Part shown: piece after piece, positions 15,724 to 29,000 of the stretch
Position numbering within the stretch: the stretch's first letter is position 1
How the letters are laid out: each line of letters opens with the position of its first letter
Assembly (NCBI GenBank): GCA_013141055.1
Contig: JABFRS010000001.1
Location: 620,001 to 684,000 of the forward strand
Source: Cyclobacteriaceae bacterium
GTDB lineage: Bacteria > Bacteroidota > Bacteroidia > Cytophagales > Cyclobacteriaceae
Direction of reading: 5' to 3'
DNA: 64,000 nt
Program-made: the position numbers and the translations under genes
Notes under the pieces: model-generated
The model's database searches: none
Told to the model about the DNA's origin: nothing
The model's input: only the letters and a program-made list of their open reading frames with translations

Positions 15724-16944
15724 ATGAGAAAGATTTTTACCGTCATTTCATTGTTGATGTTGGGTTCTTGTCTGTCGGAAGATGGAGCGAGTCCGGGCAA
15801 TGCAAGCACATTTGTACGCTACTATAATGGTGGCAATAATGACACTGCACAGGCGATGGAAGAAACTCCTGACAAGGGTTTTATCATTCTGGCAACTACC
15901 CGGATTCAGAAATCCGAAGCAGAAATTCCAAACTTTAAAATCAAACTAATTAAGACGGACGCAGCAGGAAATCCTGTTTGGCAGTCGATTTTCCCACCCA
16001 TTGACGTCAAGGATAAAAATTATACAGCATCCAGTCTACAAATTATGGCCGATGGCGGTTACGTCATTACAGGAGAAGATATTCAGCAGAACGGCACAAG
16101 CAAACTCCTCGTCATGAAAGTCAATCAAACCGGCGCCCTGGACGGAACTGTAGCATCACTTACTCCGCTGGGTAGCGGAAAAGCTGTAGCCGTAAATTCT
16201 GCCGGTAATTTCCTCGTTTTGAGCTCAACCGGAACAGATTCTATGAGACTTGCAGAGGTTGATAAAGGTAATTTTGCTGCTGTAAAGTGGAGCAAGACCT
16301 ACTCAGCCGGCTCTACCAGCCTGGCTACAAGACTTTTTATTGATGAATCAGGTAAGGCATTGTGGTCTGGTGTTGCAACTAAAAGTGGTCTCACTGGAAT
16401 CCGAATGGTAAAGACTGCCCCTAACGCAGAAAATACTGACTTTGATTTATTGATTAGTGTTCCTGGATTCAGCGAGGTAGCCAAAGATTTTTGTCGCTTC
16501 GGAATCAACTACGCAATGACTGGATCAACCAATCAAAAGGCGGGTCTTGCAACTGCAGGAGGTGATACAGATATTTTATTTAAGCAGGTGGCTACTGATG
16601 GAACGGTGATCGCCACTAAATCTTTTCCATTTGATAACGATACACAAAACGACGTTGGTAATTCTATCAGCGCTACACGCGATGGTGGATTAGTCATCTT
16701 GTCTTCTGTTAACTCACTTGCTATTTCAGGTCGTGCAGATAGAGATACAGATTATTTCCTCATTCGTATCAACGCCTTTGGTGATAAGATCTGGACCAGT
16801 GGCTTTGGCAGCCGATATAAAGATGATGGTGTTACAGTTCGCCAAACCAGCGATGGTGGATATGCGGTACTGGGCACCACTACTCAAGGTCAGTTGAAAA
16901 TTATTACACTTACTAAGACCGACGTTAACGGAAAAATTGAATAA
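15724..16944 (+). CDS. Surface or periplasmic lipoprotein with beta-propeller-like repeats
   Basis: 406 residues from the ATG at 15724 (the TTG at 15718 is less likely). It has a lipoprotein signal, LLMLGSC, with Cys18 as the lipidated residue, followed by SEDGASPGN, an acidic/Gly/Ser linker as in exported Bacteroidota lipoproteins. Repeating blades carry the pattern DGGYVITGE, DGGLVILSS and DGGYAVLGT at their ends (around residues 110, 320 and 380), typical of six- or seven-bladed propellers with DGGY motifs. It ends the tight five-gene operon: 6 bases after the barrel gene and 104 bases before the giant surface protein. Function is unknown; a ligand-binding or docking role outside the cell is inferred. 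Confidence 0.72.
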   Translation: MRKIFTVISLLMLGSCLSEDGASPGNASTFVRYYNGGNNDTAQAMEETPDKGFIILATTRIQKSEAEIPNFKIKLIKTDAAGNPVWQSIFPPIDVKDKNYTASSLQIMADGGYVITGEDIQQNGTSKLLVMKVNQTGALDGTVASLTPLGSGKAVAVNSAGNFLVLSSTGTDSMRLAEVDKGNFAAVKWSKTYSAGSTSLATRLFIDESGKALWSGVATKSGLTGIRMVKTAPNAENTDFDLLISVPGFSEVAKDFCRFGINYAMTGSTNQKAGLATAGGDTDILFKQVATDGTVIATKSFPFDNDTQNDVGNSISATRDGGLVILSSVNSLAISGRADRDTDYFLIRINAFGDKIWTSGFGSRYKDDGVTVRQTSDGGYAVLGTTTQGQLKIITLTKTDVNGKIE

Positions 16945-17048
16945 CAAGCCTGCTGTTTACCCGGCGGATATTTTATAGGATACTATTTTTTAAAACAGAA
17001 ACTGAAAATTTGATTTTTTTTTAATCAATACAACAAGTAGTTGGAGAT
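16945..17048. other. Gap between operon and giant surface-protein gene
   Basis: 104 bases. A weak inverted repeat TTGATT/AATCAA encloses a T-run near 17010-17030. It could be a weak terminator or merely an AT-rich leader. No TAnnTTTG element is seen, so read-through from the operon into the giant gene remains possible. Confidence 0.35.
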
Positions 17049-20000
17049 ATGGAAAACATGCAATCATTACGTTTAATCAATAAAGAAATGTCACCCAATC
17101 AAGCTAACCCTTCACGGTTCTTTACTGTAAAACGGTCTTATAATTTTCTCAAATATTCTTTAACATTTTTACTGCTGTCGGCAGGGATCATTGAAGCGGT
17201 CTCCCAGCATGTTGTTACTTCTGCTGCCATTACGGCATCAGGTAATTTTACTGTGCCTGCAGGGATTACCAATGTCACCGTAGAATGCTGGGGTGGTGGT
17301 GGTGGTGGTGGTGGTGTGAATGGTAGTGGTAGTGAAAATCGTGGTGGTGGTGGTGGTGGCGGTGGTGGCTACACTAAAACAACTAACGTAGTGGTAGCAC
17401 CCGGAAATGTTGGTGTTACTATTGGAGATGGTGGAACGGTAGGCAGTAATGCAAGCGGAGGTAATGGTGGAACCACTACTTTCAGTTCTGCAATCCCTGT
17501 TAGCGCGGATGGTGGTGGTGGCGGCGTGAGAGGAACTAGCGGAGCTTCTAGTGGAGCAGGTGGTACCAGGGGAGTTGGTGTTACTTTTAATGGTGGCTTT
17601 GGTCTTACAGCCCCGGGAACTGCAACTAATGCAACAGCTGGTGGTGGTGGTGGTGGAAGTGCAACAGCATTAGCAGTTGGAAATCCTACTTCAGCAAGTG
17701 CATCTAGCACTGGTGGAACGGGGGAAGGAAATGGTGCTAATGGAAATACTGGAGGAGGTAATGGATCTACTGGGAATGCACCGGGTGGTGGTGGTTCTGG
17801 CGGTTATTCCGATACAAATACGGATCGTAGCGGGGGTGTTGGTGCGAAAGGTCAGGTCATCGTAACCTATACACAACCTACCGGAGCTATAACGTATGAT
17901 GATCCAGATGCATTAGTGAAAGTGGGTCAGTCTTTATTGATCACTGCAACGTTTAGTGAAGCCATTAAGGATGCGCCTCCTGCAATGCAGATCAGCTTGT
18001 CAGGTGCTAACACGCTTGCTCTTACTAACATGAATAAGATAAGTTCTACCGTGTATACTTACACACATACTGTAGGTGCAGGAAGCGGAGCCGTGAATAT
18101 CACTTTTGGTACTGGTCAAAGTCAGGCAGGAAATATTGTTTTTGGAACTCCTTCTTCCGGTGGATCTTTTACCATTGATAGTACTCTTCCTACCGTATCA
18201 GCGCACAGCGTATCAAACATAACTACCAATAGCTTTGATTTTAATATCACAGTCAGCAATGAAGCTGCAACAACATATTATGAAGTAACCAGTAGTGCTT
18301 CTGCACCCACTGCTGCTCAAATCAAGGCAGGCACTGGTACAGGACATCTTTCTCTTGGAAATTTTCCGGTAGCAATGAATGTGAGCACTCCGGTAACCAT
18401 CGGAAGTCTTACACCTGGCACCTACTACATCTATAGTGTGTCAGAAGATATAGTTACAAATCAATCAACTCCAGTAACGAGTGACATGGCGGTCATTACC
18501 TGCGTAGCTCCAACCATGCAGGCGGCAACCGCAGCAACTCCTTTCCCAGCTGCGCAGCTTAAAAGCAACTCACTCAAATACGACTGGACTAATGGAGACG
18601 GAACAGGTGGCGTGATCGTCATCGCGCGACAGGGTTCCGCAGTCTCATTTGCTCCGGTAAGTGGCAATGCATATGCAGGACAGATCAATAGCGACTTCAG
18701 CTTAGCAGCCAATCAGGGAAGTGGTAATAAAATTGTCTATCGCGGTAACGCAGCAACTGTTACACTATCCAATTTGACGGCAAGCACTGCTTATCACTTT
18801 GCGGTTTATGCATATAACACAGCCAGTGATTGTTACATGCTCACCTCACCCCTTGTTCAGAACGTGAGTACCATTGCCATTGCAAATGAAGCAACCATCT
18901 CCACTGGAGGCGGAACCGCTACGATTGCATCTACTATTATTACACAAGGTGCAGAAGCTAACATCTTCACATTCCAGATAGCGGATGCCGGAGCGGATGG
19001 TGTGCCAACCAGAATTTCTCAAATGGTCTTTAAGCCAGGGGCAGGAAACTTCTTTGGCAATTTCACTCATCTGATCGCTGGAGCGGAATTATATGATAAC
19101 ATACCAAATGGTCCGGCTGGAACTGTAACCATTGCTGCGGGAACAATAACCATTGCCACTATTCCTAATGCTGCAGGACAATTAGGAGAAGTCCCTGATG
19201 GTGGATCTAAGACCTATACTTTAAAGATCTGGTTAAATGCCCCATTAAATACTGCCATACGCGCTACTGCAGATAATAAAAATCTGGTCTTATCCCTTAT
19301 TCATACAGACGTTACTACGGCTGGAACAGGAAGTGGAATGGTTTCTTCAAATGCTAACTCAGGATCATCCAATGGAGCAATTGATGTAACACCAACAAGG
19401 CTCGTGTTTGTACAACAACCTTCCAACTCAACGGTGGGTGTTGCCATGACACCTGCTGTTACTGTTGAAGCTGCAGATCTTCAGGGTACCCGTGATTTAA
19501 ATACCACTTCATCTATTGGTATCACTTCTACAGGAACATTAAGCAGCAGTCCTCAAAACGCGACATTTGTTGCTGGATTAGGAACTTACTCAGGCATCAT
19601 TCTTACTGCCCCTGGAACGGGTCTTACATTAACAACCAATTCAGGAACATTATCGAACCCCACCAGTTCGACATTCAGTGCTTCTCTTTCAAATCTTTCG
19701 AACATAATCGAAGATGCCGGCTTCACATATACATCGAATGTACTATACGATACTTATCAGGAAGGTGTTAATCTGACTCCTGCCAACAGTTTCCTCGCAG
19801 CAGGATTTACTATTCAGGATCTTGACGGTGCAGGTGGTGACGTTGTTGGTACTACTTTATCAACTCTTACGCTTGATCTTGGATCTAACTTCAATTTTAT
19901 TAGAAGAATTGCGATTTATGATGCAACTGGAACAACTGAAATTGGAACAGAACAAACTGTATCCTCTGCAACAGTATTGTTCTCAGGTTTAAACGCCTTA

Positions 20001-23000
20001 GCTACGACGGATGGTGGCACCTTAGGCTTTACGATTCGCGTAAGCTTTAAGACTACTGTAACAGATAATCAACAATTCTCTTTCCTTATTACAGGAGCAA
20101 CGACAGCAGCAGGTTCTTCTCAATTTGCGGCGGGTAATGCCAGCGGAGCGTCCTCCTCTACTTCTGGAAACAGAAATCGCATTGAAATAAACGCTTCAAA
20201 ATTCCTGTTCATTACACAACCTTCGACCACAGATGTCAATGTAGTGATGTCCCCATCTCCTACCATGCAGGCTGTTGACGGTTTGAACAACCGTGATTTG
20301 GATTTCGTATCCTCTGTAGATTTATATTCTACCGGAACACTTGCTTCATCTCCGCAGAGTGCAACATTCGTAGCAGGTGTGGGTACCTATACAAATATTG
20401 TGCATAGCGCAGCGGGTGGAAACCTTGAACTTTTCACTATTTCAGGATTCACGGAAGCATTGAGTTCATTCTTCCAGATCAACGCAGCGTCTTCTACCAT
20501 TACAGCTCAGCTTCCTCCAACATTCTTCTACCCAACCTTTATTCAATACGAAAATTTTCAAGAACCTACCGATTTGACAACCGGAAACAGTATAGTGGTT
20601 GCAAGATTTGATGTCAGAGATGGTGGTGGTTCAGCGGATGGTGACTTGTTCCCGACTACACTTACAAGTCTTACGCTTGACTTAGGGGCTAATTTTGGAT
20701 ATATCAGAAGGATTGCGCTTTACAATGGAGCTGCTGAAGTAAGCGGAACTGATCAGAACGTTTCATCATCAACCGTTGTCTTTTCAGGATTATCATTGGT
20801 CGCTCCGGATGATGGGACGTTTGTTCTCACGGTGCGCGTTAGCTTTACTGCGAATGTATTAGATCATGGTCAGTTCTCTCTTCATGTACAGGCAGCCTCA
20901 GCTCAGAATACCGGTTCGAAATTCAGCAGCGCGGCTGGTGGTGGTGCTGGAACCACAACACCAACCGGAAGCAGCGAAAATACCATTGACGTAAATGCGA
21001 ATAGGTTTAGAATTGTTCAGCAACCACCAGCTTCCGTTTTGTTGGGAGTTGCTATGTCACCATCCATAACAGTAGAAGCTGCTGATGTTTTAAACAACCG
21101 GGATGTAGACTGGGCGACTGGTATTGTAAGTCTCCTTTCTACAGGAAGCCTTGCCTCAGCGCAATCTGCAACGTTCAGTGGTTTAGGAGTTGCAACCTTC
21201 CCAAATGTTATCCATAATAACACAGGAACAGGATTGCAGTTATCTACTTCCAATATTTATGCAATGCCTAATACTTCAAGTAATCTATTTGCAGTAAACG
21301 TTTCCAACCTTTCAACAATCATTGAGAACACAAGTTTTGTCTATCCACAGAACATCTTGTATGCAGGCATACAGGAAGCGGTTGATTTGACTTCTGCTAA
21401 TAGTGCTCTTGTAGCCAGGTTTGATATAGTAGACGGCCCTGATGCTGACGGTGCTGCCACAACTCTTACAGGTGTAACACTTGACCTGGGTTCGAATTTT
21501 ACTGCGATCAGAAGAATTGCTCTTTATAATTCAGCTGGAACAGTAGAGCTTGCTGAACAAGCCGTTTCTCTTCAAACAGTAAACTTTACAGGACTCTCCA
21601 TCACCACATTGGATGGTGGTGCAGCCAATTCATTTACTGTAAGGGTTAGCTTCAGAACAACTGTAACGGATAATTCACAATTAACCTTTACCATTAGCAA
21701 TGCCACAGTAGCTACTCTTACCTCTTCGCAGTTTATTAATGCAAGTGCAGGTTCGGCTGTTACTTCTACCGCTTCAGATAACAACCGAATAGAAGTTAAT
21801 GCGACACGTCTTGCATTTACCACAAATCCCGGCACTCCTTTATTGCCCAATATTGATATTGAGGATCAATCACCAGTGCCAGTGATCAAAGCCCTTGATG
21901 CCAATGGTAATACAGATGGCGATTATGTTACCAATGTTACATTAGCATCTGCAGTAACGATCAGTCCATCGAATACATTAACAGTTGATAACCCTTCACC
22001 TAACGGGGGTGTTTATACATTCCCAGTGAATCCTCCCGCCCCTGCGTCATTCCGATATACGCAGACGGGTACTGGAACTCTTACCGCGACATCCGGAGCA
22101 TTGACATCTACTTCTAGCTCATTTGTTAGCGTGCAAGCAGGTCTTGCTACTTCCATCACGAATGGTGTTGCTGCTCCTGCAACGATCTCATCACTTACAA
22201 CGCTCCCTGGTTCACAAGCCACAGTTTTCAATTTCAACATTAATGATGATCCAATTGGAACTGCTGTTGCCAATAATGACGGTTTACCAACACTGATCAA
22301 TGCACTTTACATTACCCAGTTTGGAGGTTCCAATACCATTACTAATTGGGCTGATGCGATCGCTGGCGCAACTCTTCAAGATGGTCTTGGACATTCGATT
22401 GCTTCAACTTCGATTACGAGTTCTTATATAGAATTTTTAGGTATCCCAACGGCTATCAATACCCTTGGTTATGTTCCTGATAATGGAACCCAGGCCTATA
22501 CGCTGAAGATACACCTGAAAGCACCAATGACAGGAACTCTTCCACCTTCAGTTGATGGGTTAAGATTTGGCTTTGAAGTAATATATTATAACATAGTCCT
22601 AAGTGCCAATAGCACTGGAATACTGTCACAACAAGTCAATTCAGGTACCAATAATACTGTGGATGTAGTTGCAACCAAATTGAATTACATCTCCCCTACC
22701 GGTCCTACTTCAGCCAGCCTGAATACTAATTATCCTAACGTTTCCATTGAAGCAACTGATGTGAATGGCAATCGTGATTTGAATTACATTCAACCAGTAA
22801 GGTATTTTGTTGCAGGCTCCGGCGTTTCAACAATCAATGGTCCTGTAGTCAACACCACACCATTTATTTCTGGTGTACTGGATCTGGCGACTAACTTTCA
22901 ATTCACTTCGGGTGTAAATGCACAGGATGTATCGCTTCATGTTCGCGCAGGTGCAGGTCCAGGCACAACGTGCGGTGTAAATGGAATCATTTGTGCCACT

Positions 23001-26000
23001 GGAGATGTGTCGCCAACCATTACATTACTTTCTTCCTTTGAGTCGTCGATCATTGGTGATCCGACATTCACTCCTAATTCAACACTTAACTATATTAACT
23101 TCCAGACATCAGACATTCAGAACACAACAACTAGTCTTGAAATTTCAAGAATGCTTCTGGTTGACGGTAGTAAGGTCCTGGCCCCATACTTTGCTTCAGT
23201 TGTATCCACTGGAACAAATAATGACGGACAGCCTAATTCTGACGTCGATGGTGCCGCTACCGCGCTTACGTCTATAACGATACGAGTTACAAATCCTTCT
23301 AATCTCAGGAGGATTGCATTGTATAGTAATGGCGTTGAACTTTCGGAGCAGAATGTTACAGCAATTGGTGCTATCACCGATGCAACAGCATTCTATGATT
23401 TTGTTTTCACCGGAAGTCCTTTACTGGTAGCCCCTGACAATTCAATTGTTCCATTGAGCATTCGCGTAAGTTTCCGTGATGAAACCCCAAGTGCAACTGC
23501 CGTAAGAGATCACGATCCTATTAACGTAAGAATTATGGATGCTGTGCTCAGCAATGGCTCTTCATTCTATCCTAATCCACCTGATGTGAATTATATAGCA
23601 GGGGTTTTTGGAGGTTATCAGGCGGCGGCTGGTACTGTAAACGTTATTGCAACTCAGCTTGATTTCATAACTCAACCTCCCGCTTATGCAGGAGTGAGTC
23701 AGCCGGTAGCGGCTGGAGTTGTTCATGCGCGTGACGTAAACGGATTACTTGATCTGGATTACAATGCGCCCGCTTTCATGGGAGCTGGTTCTGTTGGAAT
23801 TAGCGGAACCTTTAATGTTGTAAATGGGATTCTTAACCTTAGCACCCTTCAATATCAAAATGCAGGATTAGGAACATTGACTGCCAGTTCAGGAGCACTT
23901 ACTCCTGGGGTATCAAGTGCTGTAGAAGTTCTGGACGTAACCACCCTCATTGCCACAGGTGGAGTTATCACTTCTACCAACCTCGTAGGAAATTCAACAG
24001 ACAAAGTGATTTTCGGATTTACTTTTAATGTTCCTTATACTGCTGGTACTGAACCAAAGCTGAATGGATTTACGATTTCATTCAATAATCCAGTGAGTAC
24101 ACCAATTACCAGCGTATTCAGTGATTTCAGAATTTATGAATCCACTTCAACTTCTTTCAGCACAGCAACAGCTCAGAATGTTGAGGGTACCATTGGTGCA
24201 ACTGTAACCTCGCCAGCGCCATTCCAGTCTATTCAGGTAGTCTTCCCAACTCCTAGAGACATCGCCACACAGTCTTTGACTTATTTCCTTGAAGTGGATA
24301 TTGATCCTACAGCAAGCGGAAGCACTCCAACCATTCAGCCATCGATTGTCGATGGTGGGTTTGGTTCTGGATCTGATACCAATATTATTACAAGCAATGG
24401 GTCGGCTACATCTTCTACCTTCGGACAGTCTTATACTTTTGCTTCTATCTTCCCTCCGATCCTGACAAATTCAAATCCTGCTAAAGCGCAGCTCAACGTA
24501 AACATTAATCAGAGCAGCATTGATTTGTATTTCAGCGTGCCGGTTTGGACACTCGATGGCTATGTGAAATTATATAATTATGCTACCGGGGCTTTCATCG
24601 CTGATTGTCCTCTGATCTTACCATTGGGTAAATATGATAATGGCGGTGGCCCCGGAAGCGGACCTACGGCAAATCCTATCAGATTCCAGATTCCACCAGC
24701 TGTATTGCCGTTGGCGTACAATACTTTCTATTATATAACAATACCAACAGGAAATTTCTCAGCACTAACAGGTATCATGGATGCTGCGAACAATGTGTTC
24801 CAGGGATTTTCAAATCCAGGATCCTTGTATTTCAGAACTACCACACAAACACCTCCGGTACTTCTGAATGCTAACTCACCAACCCCTGTGCCCAATCCAA
24901 CAATTGGTGGTGCTTCGTTGTCAGGCGCATTGATCTCTGCTACTTTCGATCAGAAGGGAACAGCATTCTTTATGGTTGTTAATTCAGGGAATCCTCAACC
25001 CACTAATGACATGATTAATGGTACAGATCTTTCATACACGGGTACCGTTCGATCAAGAGGTAGTTTTGCCATCACTCAGACAAACCCTATCTCTCAAACG
25101 GGAGTTATCACTCCGACAGGGGGATCATGGCCAGCAGGAAATTATGATGTCTGGATGTATGCCCAAAATGATGGATTACCTACACCATACGCGACAGCAG
25201 CACCTTATGGTTCGTCTTCATTCAATTTCCTTGTCGTTGGAACGACCCCACCACTGCCCTTAGTAGGTCCGGTAACAGGCCCAACATTAACTTTCACTGC
25301 TGCAGCGGTGACAACGGTTACATTAAACAAACCTGATATAAAGGTTTGTAATAATAGCTATCAGGTGCTCAACGTTCCTTTAACTATTACTGAGGGAACG
25401 GCCACACAGTTTTATGCGGGTACCACTCTGCAAACGATGAACATCGTATTGCCAGCAGGTTTCCAGTTTGATGTTTCTAAAACAGGATCTGTTCCGACCT
25501 ATGGAACATTACAACTGATTGGGTCTGACTTCCAGGCAGGAAGCGGAACACTTGATTTCTTTGGAAATAGTATTCTTACCGTGAGTTATATCAACAGGAA
25601 TTTCACCAGTCGTGACAGGATCGTTATATCGGGCCTACGTGTAATTGCTACAAGTTCATCCAGTGGTTCATTCAGAAGACTTGGAGGAAATGCGCTGACA
25701 TCCTTTATTCCTGATGGTACCACAATGGGTACGCTTACTTCATCAGATGCAGTTGCGGTTGGATTCACAAACAGCTATCATAAATCCCTGGCGTCTCCAC
25801 CTGCAAATACGGTGACTTCGATTCCAGATAATTTTAACAGTCCATCATTGGCAGTTCAATTAACACCTACAACATCTTCAGGTGGTGATCTGTTTGCAGC
25901 CGGTGATTTCGGACCAAGTACCTTTATCGGTCAGGGTGTAAGTGTAACAACACTTAATCTCGGGTCGGTTACAAAAGATGCTCCGTTCAATATCACTATC

Positions 26001-29000
26001 AGTCATACCGACAACAATGGATGTATTTCCAATAATCCGGTTCAGTATACAGTTTATGATCATACAACGGGTATTAATATTTCGAATGCTGCCCCAGCGA
26101 TTCCACCTGGTGCACTTCCTCCTCCTCCACCTGCCATTACGTTGATCAAGAGTCCGTTCTGCGTAGATGGAAGCATTCGACACGTTGTTGTAAATAACGT
26201 TGCAGGATATTATATGAGAGATCCGGCAGTAGCTGCTAATAATCTAAGAGCTGATCTGCCACAAAGTGTTATCGACAATCCTGGAACACAGGTAATAAGT
26301 GGTACTGACTGGCAAAATCTTATCAAGACCTTACCAGTACCTCATCCATTTGTTGTTGGATCTACTACTTTCTACAACTATACCTTTGATGATGCTACTA
26401 TTCTTAACGCACATACAATCAATTCTGCGATTCCAGATCCAACACTCGTATTCAGAAAAGGCCCGACTGCTCAGGGAAATTTCTATAACGATGGTGGATT
26501 ATTAGGTTCTGTTGAATTCACTGGTACCTATCAAAGCACTACAAACTCAACAGTTGTATTCCCTCGTAAGCAGCTCGTGGAGTTCTTTATCGCACCAGCA
26601 CCACTTGTTGAAGTAGATCGTATAAATGAATCCAAACCTTCTTCTGTTCAGCCAGTCCCAATCTATTGTGAAGCGGGTGGAATTGTGAAGTTCAACGGTT
26701 TCCCTGCTGCGCTTGCAGGAACATCTGTTGGAACCTTCAGTGCCGTTGATGCTGTGAGTGGCGTTCCAATTACAGGAGGTGGATTTATTGATAACTCAAA
26801 CGGAACAGCAACACTGGATCCTTCCTTGAGCAAAAATGGTTATGCCAATATCAGAGTCGTTTACAACTACAAACTAAACATATCTCCTTGTTCAGGTACA
26901 TCCAGCATTACAATCAGGATTGCACCAAATCCAGTAGGTAATTTTGTGAAGTTTGTTACAAACACAGCAGATCCTCAAACTCCAAATCCAACCTCTTTCT
27001 GCGTTGGAAAGCAAATTACTTTTGATGCAGCAAACGGAGCATTACCGTTCCGCTCGACCATCAGCAGTGGAGTTATTGATAGTGTTAAATGGGATTTCGG
27101 TGATATCACTTCTGGTACCAACAGACAGAGGATTGCTTTTGGACCTGCCAGTGCACTGAATTATACCTACAATACTTTCGGTCCTAAAGCTGTAACCATG
27201 TCGGTGCTATCTTCCTTGGGTTGCGCATCTACACCTGTTACTCAGATTTTTGGAGTAGGTGGCATACCAGTTGTTAAATTCAAAATGGATGGGGTTTCAA
27301 CAAATGATGTTTTCCGATTCAATAGTAATGAGACTTCAACTGCTTTCGGGGCTTCCTCTCCATTTACTCCAGTAGGAAATCTTCCGGCGGATGATACTGA
27401 TATTGTGGGACTCGCTTCCGATGTCATTGCCAAATACGATTGGGATTTTGGAGATGCCTCTCCTATTGTCTCAAGAACAGGTTTAGCAAATGACGCCGCA
27501 TATAATGCGAATGTTGTTACACACACTTATTCATCTATTGGTCGTAAGGATATCAACCTTACCGTCACATCTCTCATTGGCTGTGTTAATAGTCTTGCAC
27601 TTCAAAATTCATATCGTTCAATCGTAGTTTTACCAAGACAATCATTGGTGGTAGTGCCTCCGGCAACCACTGGCGTATTGGTGGAAGATTTTGAAGGACC
27701 TTCTGGCCAACAATGGCAAGTGTGGGGAACTGGAACAACCATACCATTAATGAAGCAAGGCCTGAGTTCAGCAACCTGGGAATATGGACCATACTATAGT
27801 GGCATTGCAGTACCAGATGATACAGATATCAGCAAAGTGAATATCTGGAAAACAAACCTAACAGGTCCACTGACTACTTTGCCAGATGGTATTACACAGG
27901 TAAGGACTTATAAAGCAGGTGAAAAATCTGCGCTTTACTCACCAAGCTTTGATCTTTCAAGTTTGACCAGATCTATGATCTCTTTTAACAGCGTTGTTCA
28001 AACTGAGCAAAGTGATGGAGTTGTTTTGGAATACTCTACGGATGATCTCAATATCGCAGATCCCAATAAGAAATGGTGGGCTTTAGGTCAAATCGATGAT
28101 GGGGAAGATTGGTTTACAGATCAGGGTATTGCAGGAAGACCTGGAACTCAGGGGTCGAATGATTTCGGATGGAGTGGTCCTGAAATTAAAAAATGGCAGG
28201 CACCGAAGCACGTTCTGGATGCAATTTTTAAGGATCCTGTTACAAATGCATCAATCATTCCTAACAAAACTGTCTTCAGATGGGCAATTGGAAGTGCTGC
28301 TTCAGGAATTGGAGTTCAGGGATTTGCACTCGACAATGTTCGTATCGGGGACAGAACCCGTACAATTCTATTGGAGAGCTTTACCAGTGCTAGTAATAGT
28401 AATCCAACTGCTGAAGAAAAAATACAGAATGGAAAGATTGCCGATTTTATCAGCACAAGCATTGGAACAGAAGTAGTAAAGATTAACTATCACTTAGGAT
28501 TCCCGGCAAAGGATCCATTCAATGAAGATAATCCTGGTGATCCAAGCTCCAGAGCATTATTATATAATATCACCGCTACTCCAAAATCATTATTGGATGG
28601 AGAAAAGGATGATCTGGATCGCAAATTTGAAGATTGGGTTCCAAACTTATATCAAAAGAGAACTCTTCAACTTGCACAAGCGGATGTGGAAATCACCACT
28701 TCAACATTGGCGGATAATCAAATTCAGATTGATGCGAAGATCACTGCTACCGTATTAACTGGTATTCCTGCCAGCACGATACTTCATGTAGCAATTCTTG
28801 AGCAAACTGTACCTGCCGCTTCATTGAGCTCAACTCAGCAAGCAATGATCAAGAGTGGGGAAACAAGCTTTGAATATGTTATGAAAAGAATGCTTCCATC
28901 CGCAGCGGGTACGCGCTTTGGAACACCTCTTCCTAACACCGTAGCTCGAACATTCTCTTTCGTCTGGACACCTGAGCTAAAGAAGCTTTATGCTCCTACT

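Noticed and set aside
17369-17710. 113-residue frame on the minus strand, Pro/Val-rich
   Set aside because: It is the complement of Gly-coding GGT/GGA codons in the giant gene, a composition artefact.
28096-28476. 126-residue frame inside the giant surface gene
   Set aside because: Alternative frame of a continuous coding region, with no ribosome site or recognisable product.
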